Part shown: in pieces, positions 57,224 through 64,000 of the stretch
How the letters are laid out: each line of letters starts with the position of its first letter
How positions within the stretch are numbered: position 1 is the stretch's first letter
Origin: Drosophila miranda
Lineage: Eukaryota; Arthropoda; Insecta; Diptera; Drosophilidae
Assembly (NCBI RefSeq): GCF_003369915.1
Contig: NC_046675.1
Span: forward strand, 1,860,001-1,924,000
Length of the DNA: 64,000 bases
Direction of reading: 5' to 3'
The notes under the pieces: model-generated
Database searches by the model: none
Told to the model about the DNA's origin: nothing
The model's input: the letters and a program-made list of their open reading frames with translations, nothing else
Made by a program: the position numbers and the translations under genes

Positions 57224-57360
57224 CAGTGAAATCTCCATAGAGTGGACACTCAAGCGGACAAATTGTTTGGGGGGAAAACTAAAGAAGAACGGGATATATA
57301 TTGGGCCTACAATATTTGCTGGATACCCATTACAGCTGTCCGTCCAGAGAGCTTTCACTG
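57224..57360. mobile_element. MITE-like element with inverted ends and TA flanks
   Basis: 137 bp beginning CAGTGAAATCTCC and ending GAGAGCTTTCACTG. The first 8 bases are perfectly inverted at the other end (CAGTGAAA / TTTCACTG) and similarity continues imperfectly for about 25 bp. Both ends are flanked by TA, as expected of the target-site duplication of Tc1/mariner-pogo-type DNA transposons, whose ends often begin CAGT. There is no coding capacity, so this would be a non-autonomous element. I have not matched it to a named family. Confidence 0.65.
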
Positions 57361-58173
57361 TATGTATGTATGTGTGTGTGTGGTAGTGGAAGCCTTGCCA
57401 AAAGGGGGCGTTGCAATGCCAAGTGGTCAGATCTCGCAGTCAGCGCGCCATTGCTGTGCTTGTAATTATGAAACTATGCGGAAAGTGCCCCTGTCTGTAT
57501 TGGTGAGCACTTCCGGCTGCCATTGTGTGTGAGAGTGTGTGCGTGTGTGTGTATCGCTTCTTTGAAACTTTTCCCATTGGCTGATGCTTCTCTTGCCACT
57601 GCCACTTCTCCACTCCTCCTGTTATGCTTTGCTCTGCTCTGCTCTGTTCCATTGTGCCTTGCCGCACAACTCGAAATCAATATCAGTTGTATCCTTCGGC
57701 AGCAACAAAAGAAGCTGCTGATTGACAGAAACAATTCACACACGCACACACGTACTCGTGGAGGGGTAGTCGTAGTCGTAGTCGTTGAGGGGCATATCCA
57801 GCACAATCGGAGAACAACCCTTCAACACTCAACTACATTTTGATTAAAATTTTATTTGTAGCTGCGCTTCCAAATACAATACATTTTACTTCCTTTGGAG
57901 CGTATACACTACTCTCGAACAACAAAGCACACAAAAGAGAATCCTTTTCAGTTTTATTTGATTATTTTTTTTTCCTTTTGCTGCTTGTCCACATTCCGAG
58001 GGGTTGGTCCCCGGCTCCGACCGAAGTCCTGCCATGTCCTGTCCCCGGCCAGCGAAAAAAAAGCTGCCATTCGCCTTTGAAATAAAATGTATAACTTCCA
58101 TTATTATTTTTGATGTAGTAGTTCTCTCCCGTTGTCACCCCCCCGTCCCGTCTCACTGACGCCTCCACTGGGA

Positions 58174-58195
58174 TGCCTGCCTGCCTGCCTGCCTG
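58174..58195. repeat. GCCT tetranucleotide repeat
   Basis: Five consecutive GCCT units. Confidence 0.85.
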
Positions 58196-59779
58196 CTCCA
58201 CACTTTCCCCAATGCCTTTCGATGCCTTTCTTTGGACTATTTTATTTTAATATTATTTTAAATAATACACTCTTTTTTCCACTCTCCCTGTCAGCTGTCT
58301 GTAGGGTTTCTTTCGCCTCCCTCTCTCTCCCTCTCTCTCTGTTTGGCGGGGCTGCTGCTCCTTTGTTCCTCCGCTCGCAATTGGAGTAGCTCTTGAGTTA
58401 CGTTGCCATTTTCGTGCTCTGCTCTCTCACCGGCTCTGGCTCTTTATTATTTGAGCATTTATTTTGCATATTGTATTCTGTTTGTTTTTTATTCGCCTTT
58501 TGTGGCTCAAGTGCAGGGATATAGTGGGATATAGTGGAGAGAATTGCTTTTTAGTGTTGAACATTTTGTTGTACTGCCATTTCCTTTCTTTGATGGTGTT
58601 GGGGTAGAGCAGAGAAAGGATTGTTGCACAATATAAGCAATCCTAATTTGGGAAAGGATACTTTATATACTGGTGGGTAAAACAGGATCTACAGCCTCGA
58701 TTTAAGTCACCTAAATAGATATCTTATGCTCGTACATTTTACACGTGCTATTCCCATGCTTTCCCATAACCGAAAATTATTTAAACCATCTTCTCAACGC
58801 GTGCCAATTAGTCTTTAAACGGGGACACATCAAACACGGACCAGACCGCAGCATTCCACGTGTCCTGGACAAAGGACTTGTCACACTCGCCGACACACAC
58901 ACAAGCGAATTTGTTGTCAATTAAACAAACAAATAAACTATTGGATAAACATCAGCGCCCCCTTTATGAGGCAAATCATTGCGTTTAGATATTTATCGCA
59001 CTCTTAACTCGGGCTAACCCCATCAAGCCACCAAATAATCAACCACCCAGCCACCCACCCAATCGCCCAATGGCCCAACCACTGAACCACTTTCCACTCG
59101 GGGCTCACACGTTGTGTTGTCAACCACAGAGACAGGCGACAGTCAGTACACGTGACATTTGCGCAGTTGAAAAATCAAAATCCTCAAAACGCTCCGTGGT
59201 TTGACGAGGATCGTGAGGACGAAGGGCAGGCAAACAATGAATGAGAGCCACCAACCCCAGAGGGCAGGCCCACGCTTTTTAAAATCCATTTATAGTTTCG
59301 GGTTGGTCTTAAAATCACACATACATTTACATTAACATTTACATTCACGAGTGTAGTCCCAAAGGTACAGTTGCTTTCCACACGGTGTGCCACACGGTAA
59401 AGAGCGACATCTTGCCCAGATCCAATCAAGAATCGGAAGAGGGAGAAATTTTCGACATGTCGGCTGGGATAAAAGACTAGAACATCCTCTGCATCTCCTC
59501 CGCATCTCCTCCATGCCCAGGCATGGGCAAATGTAAAAAATCACTGAAAAGACAACATTTCGGAATAAAAAGAAACCAACTAAAAAAACACACGGACAAA
59601 CACACACCACACACAATATGTAAATTATGAATTTTGAGTAAACAATCGCGGAGTGAGTGCATCAAAGAACAGGTCTTCTGCAGAGTGTGGGGGTCGTTTG
59701 GGGCCAGGCAGGCAGGCAGGCAGTCAGGCAGCCATTAGGGATCCCAGCTACTGTATTAAATCACATGCTCAATGCTCCG

Positions 59780-59780
<1 letters not shown>

Positions 59781-59822
<42 letters not shown>
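59781..59822. repeat. CA microsatellite, about 21 units
   Basis: The longest pure dinucleotide run in the window, 42 bp of CA in the gene-free region. Confidence 0.95.
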
Positions 59823-59826
<4 letters not shown>

Positions 59827-61345
59827 TATCATGTGCCGTGTGTCTGCTTGGGCGGCAAACACCACTAACAGCCGAAAATCAAAATCAAAATCCAAAAAAC
59901 AAAACAAACCAAAATGAAACGAAACGAACGGAACGGAAAAAAAAATTGATTTCTCATCGTTTCGGCAGTTGCTCAACAGACGACGCAGGTTTCTCTATTG
60001 ATGATGGACTCTCTGGTTATTAGCCGACTCTGCAGCCTCAGCGACACCCATGTGGCACAGTGGTTGGAGGTTGGAGAAAGGGAAATTAGAAGGAAATGTA
60101 TTCCATTCTAAAGCATGAGAAGATACAGAAATATTTACTCGTAGATGATAAACCGCGAGTCTTTTCTACTACCTACTTTTTACCCGTACTTTTAACAATC
60201 TTCTGAAGAATTTCATCCATATCTGAGTCTGGAATTATAATTTATCCCTGTGATCCGTGGGTCCAACCAAAGTATCTCTAGTGAGCATCCAAGATTCTAT
60301 TCTGAGCTTATTGCCAATGTAAGAGCCTTAGAATATATTCTCTGTTTAGTGCTTGATAAGGTATCGATTCTAACACATTATGTCTGCAAGTGTGATGAAT
60401 ATTAATCAAAAATCTCGAATTTCATACGTTGATCGTCCCACTGTGCATCGGTGTCGCTGCGTCTCTGGCGGCAAAAAGGTCTGGGCCACCTACTTTACAC
60501 GTTTGCTACTTGAAATGGCATTTGTTTTCTTTTCTTGGTTTTTTTTTCACTCATCCTTCGGTCGTTCCCTCGACTGTCGGTTGTCGGTTGGAAAAATAAA
60601 ACATTATTTATAATGAGCGGGGGGACGGAGCAGGGGACTCGGGGGAGCCTGTCGCGGCCAAATTAGTTGTAGCCATATAGCCTCTGACCCGTTGCTTGAC
60701 AAGCCACAGATTGGGTTACCCAATGAGTCGCTGTATCTTTCATGTTTGACTTGAAAAAATAGAATCTGTGCGAGGGAAGACAACATTTGAAATGTGGAAA
60801 AGCAAATAATAACAAATAAATGAAACTAATGCCAATGAAAACCTCCTGGGGACCACCCTCGATTTGGCCCAAGAGAAAAACATATGCCTCGGCATTTAAA
60901 CGGTTGAGTAGCGTAACCCTTTGCAAGGGATTCCTTTGAGGAGTCGCTATCGCCTTGGGGTGGGACACTCCATGAGCCATTTCTTGGGCGTTTCTTTTGG
61001 AGAGCTTGTTGTTTTCTAATTGACGGGGCACTTCGGTGAGCCGCAAGAGGCACAGGCAAGGGCATGTGCCATCTGCCAGCAGAAAGGGGTTTGGTTTGGT
61101 TTGGTTTGGTTTCGTCATTCTCCTTTTTGTACTTTGTTCCCATTGCCTCTGGGCTGTATCTAATGCCCGATCTATTTGTCTGTTTGTTGGTTGGTTGGTT
61201 GGATTGCTAACTCCCTCTCCATCTCCAACTCCATCTCCCTCACGGTTGGCGTAATCGCCTGGCTATTAATTCATTGTCTATTATCAAGAATTTCCATGCC
61301 TGACATTGTATGCATTTTGTGCCGCCACTCGAGGAGCATATGCAT

Positions 61346-61400
61346 GCTGCCTGCTGCCTGCTGCCTGCTGCCGGCTGCCTGCTCTTGGCTCTTGGCTCTC
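61346..61400. repeat. CTGCCTG / CTCTTGG repeat
   Basis: Short tandem units CTGCCTG, followed by two and a half copies of CTCTTGG. Confidence 0.75.
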
Positions 61401-62880
61401 CTCCAGCTTCATTGCTTGGCAATAACTACATGGGCCGCTGCTACTCTGAGATATTATCGACAGCTCATCCTCTAACAAGCGACTGACTGACTGGGCACTG
61501 CGAGAACTCCTGTCCAGTCCGTGCCCTGTACTGCCCTGCGCTGCCGTGCGCTGCCCTGGACCTGCTCTGCACTATCCCTTCTTTGTCCTGTCTATTGTCC
61601 ACTCAAGCCGAGCGGCCTGGTGCGGTGCTGCGGCGGGCTCTAACCCACAGGCATTGTAGTGCCCTGACAATGGTACACACAGTCCCATTGTTTGGGGTCC
61701 AGCAAGCACATAAACATACGAAGAGAGGGCACACATCCTGGATATCCTTGTTGCTGTTGCTGTTGACTTTTCGAGTTCGGCCAGGGCCCACAATGGACAA
61801 ATTGATATCCAATAATTTAATTTTGTTATCCATTCAGTCGCATGTTGGAAAATAGTTTTGTAATTTGCACTCGGCATGCGTGTAACCGATATTATTGTCC
61901 CCGGAAAGCTGTCCCTTTGGCTATTGTAAAATTTCCGAAAATGTGCTGGTCATTTTCGCATCCTCCTCTCTCCACCTCTATCTCTATCTCGGATGTGTGT
62001 GTGGGCTTAGTTTTATTATAATTTTGTTTATCGTGTCATGCGTCCGAATGGCCAAAACAAAACCCAGCCCGAACCGTTTGTGTGAAAAAGGATTTCACAC
62101 TTTTCCACACGGCCAGGCGGAATAGTTTTCTCTGGCCTCCGGTTTTGTGGGTTCAGGGAGGTCGTGTGGCACGGCGAATAGTGGCAAATAGATAATGATG
62201 GCATGGATTAACGCTTCGCATTATTATATGCCCTTCCCATCGTCCTTTGTGATGACCAGTCGGGCATTTCGGCTTGTGGGTGGCCACTACAATTGGTTGT
62301 TTGTACGCTGGCTGGTGTCCGTTTTGGGGGGTCCTTTGTTCTCCGCTCTACTTCTCACGATTATAAATTACGTGCGCTGAAAATTAAATATTTAATTAGT
62401 TACCCCATGGGTCTCGGACAATGGCGAATCGGAAAGGAGGCGTATAATTTTCCATTAAATGATTTCATTAATTGATTTGATTAATCAGGCATTCAATGTG
62501 GGCCAAGATGTTTTTATTGTTAGCCAGAGTGATTTATCTGAATCTGTAATGGGCGGGATAAATCGGTTAATACAATATAATCAATAATTTCAGCTCGTTC
62601 GATAGAATATTGATTTGAATGGAACTCATCCTTCTGGACTCGCTGGATCTGGCCGATGCAAAATAATACCATAATTGATTCGTTGTGATGGACCCTTTAT
62701 ATCTGTTTGCGGAGATCCTCCAACTCTCAAGACTGGCGTCTCTTTCTTCCCGTCTTCATCTAACGATTCAACGGTAACGATTTCCTATTCTTGGAATCTG
62801 AATAGATCATCCAGAGCTTCCTTTAAACTAACGTCGAATCCCCTTTAAAAGCCAGAGAAAAATATGAACACTTCCTTTTT

Positions 62881-63380
62881 AATTGTTTCATTTAATTTTA
62901 TTGAATTATTTTGTAGATTTATTAAATACTTTAACACAGTGTTTGAAATGTATTTTATCTAATACATAATATGATATCGTATATATATATATTTATATGG
63001 TACACGCGGATGTCTCCATAGTTGATGCGATCAATCCATCCCTTACACAATAATCTCGTCATCGTTTTGCTCACAATATTAATTTCAGCTAAATAAATGT
63101 ATCTTAGGGCTCTCAACTGGGGACCGAGTGTTTGTCTATAAGTACGGTCTCTATGGTACAATACTTGGGCTAGCAGTTCCACGGTAAATGTCGTTTACAG
63201 TCACTGTTATGCGTAAATGGCTAGGATAGATCTTTAGGCGTAGGGGGGGGAAGGATGCTCTTTGCGATTTCCCTAAAACAAATATCTTACACACGATATG
63301 AGGGTGGATGGGGGGATGGGAGGATGGGAGGAGGAGGGAAGACCTCATTCGAAGGGCCTGAAGATGCTGGTGGTGATGCC
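62881..63380 (-). other. dmrt99B: Probable 3' UTR of dmrt99B
   Basis: Non-coding stretch directly after the dmrt99B stop codon. Minus-strand AATAAA signals at 62918-62923 and 62897-62902 would end a 3' UTR of about 450-500 nt. Confidence 0.55.
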
Positions 63381-64000
63381 TCAATCTTGGGAGTCGGCAT
63401 TGCTGGTGCGGTCCAGGCCGATGCCGCCGGCCCCATTCGACTCCGACTGTTCGATATCTGCGGCACTGAGGACGCCGGGCAGGTAGCCCGTCCCGGTGTA
63501 CGGGGCGGAGAGGAATCGCTTGGCGTGGGCCTGCATGAACGGATGGTAGCGGTGTGTGGGCGAGCCGAAGACGGTGGGTGGAACCAGGGGCGAGAAGGCG
63601 GACTTCATGGGGAAGGGCGGGGACGGTGGCACCTGGGGCGGCGTCTGTCCGAGATCCTCGCCGGTCAGCATGCACTCCATGGCCTGCAGGACGTCGCCGC
63701 GGAACCGCTGCATCAGCTGCTCCACGTCGCTGCGTCGGCGATTGGGGAACACTCGCATCAGGACATCGATGGGAGATCGCTGCTGCTGCTGCTGCTGCTG
63801 CTGGGTGTGGCCGAGATGCTGCTGCTGGAGGGGAGAGTGCGCCGCCGGGTGGTGGTGGGTGGGCAGGCCGGCGGCGGCCAGGAACTGCGTGTGATGGTAC
63901 GGCATAAAGCCCTGGGCATGGCCGTTGCCAAAGGAGCGCAGCAGGTGCAGATTCTCGGCTGGCGTGTTGGGCGGCGACTGGCTGTCCTCCTTCTTGAGGC
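63381..64000 (-). CDS. dmrt99B: DM-domain transcription factor dmrt99B, C-terminal part
   Basis: Last coding exon of a doublesex/mab-3-related transcription factor, continuing past the right edge of the window; the DNA-binding DM domain is not included. About 206 residues are visible. After KKEDSQSPPNTPAENLHLLR and a His/Gln-rich stretch with a polyglutamine run (CAG run at about 63779-63801) comes the DMA domain, RSPIDVLMRVFPNRRRSDVE and LMQRFRGDVLQAMECMLTGE. This UBA-like helical domain defines the DMRT3/4/5 (DMA) subfamily. A Pro/Ser-rich tail follows, ending TSNADSQD. Of the fly DMA-containing genes, dmrt99B fits the neighbourhood with Obp99 genes; dmrt93B is the alternative. Homologues act in neural and gonadal development. 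Confidence 0.88.
   Translation of the reverse strand, partial: LKKEDSQSPPNTPAENLHLLRSFGNGHAQGFMPYHHTQFLAAAGLPTHHHPAAHSPLQQQHLGHTQQQQQQQQRSPIDVLMRVFPNRRRSDVEQLMQRFRGDVLQAMECMLTGEDLGQTPPQVPPSPPFPMKSAFSPLVPPTVFGSPTHRYHPFMQAHAKRFLSAPYTGTGYLPGVLSAADIEQSESNGAGGIGLDRTSNADSQD

Larger units (their letters stand above)
45111..62880. other. Gene-free region of about 18 kb between the OBP genes and dmrt99B
   Basis: No open frame in either strand has recognisable protein homology, paired splice sites or fly-like codon bias, and no tRNA or known small RNA was recognised. The sequence alternates AT-rich blocks with many simple repeats: CCAGCCAT (45892-45940), CTCGGG (53008-53040), GGCCCC (55197-55215), GCCT (58174-58195), GGCA (59706-59730), CA (59781-59822), TTTGG (61088-61112) and CTGCCTG (61346-61381). 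One TA-flanked inverted-repeat element is at 57224-57360. A long desert next to a developmental transcription factor suggests enhancers of dmrt99B, but this is inference. It could also be part of a long intron of a gene with exons outside the window. Confidence 0.55.

Overview
The window is nuclear DNA from a fruit fly of the genus Drosophila. Its genes are split by many short GT-AG introns of about 50-70 bp. Its intergenic and intronic DNA is full of CA, CT and GA microsatellites. It carries typical fly core-promoter motifs: TATA boxes, TATCGATA (DRE) and motif-1-like GTGTGACC. Its gene set matches arm 3R (Muller element E) of D. melanogaster, with a block typical of cytological region 99B at the right end (Obp99b, an Obp99d-like gene, dmrt99B). 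Proteins differ from what I remember of D. melanogaster in many small ways, so this is a related species. An obscura-group fly is plausible but unproven. Exon boundaries were read by hand from splice consensus and reading phase; for multi-exon genes the span is given and the exons are listed in the text.

Layout: 1-9.7 kb is the 3' part of a beta-adrenergic-like octopamine receptor (Octbeta3R) with an enormous third intracellular loop. From 9.8 to 23.8 kb is a dense housekeeping block: a WD40 protein, GatA (with the complex I subunit gene NP15.6/NDUFB11 nested in an intron on the opposite strand), P5cr, Prp18, Wdr24, Gna1, CIA30 and a DHRS7-type dehydrogenase. Four of these (GatA, NP15.6, CIA30, probably P5cr) are mitochondrial. 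From 27.3 to 32.8 kb is Kul, an ADAM10-type metalloprotease, followed by a small coiled-coil protein, a secreted CAP/antigen-5 protein, Naa40 and Pcd. Two small secreted-protein genes follow (87 aa and about 284 aa, proline-rich).

From 42.8 to 45.1 kb lie a broken copy of the third beta-propeller of the Wnt co-receptor arrow (LRP5/6), an intact odorant-binding protein gene (Obp99b) and a frameshifted second OBP gene. From 45.2 to 62.9 kb I find no gene: about 18 kb of AT-rich, microsatellite-bearing sequence, probably regulatory, with one 137-bp TA-flanked inverted-repeat element. The window ends in the last exon of the DM-domain transcription factor dmrt99B, on the minus strand.

Nothing here is a prokaryote-style operon or defence system. 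The most informative observations are the two decayed genes (arrow fragment, Obp99d-like), a possible zinc-binding cysteine pair in the receptor loop, antisense 3' overlaps of convergent genes, first coding exons of only one to three codons, and the MITE-like element.
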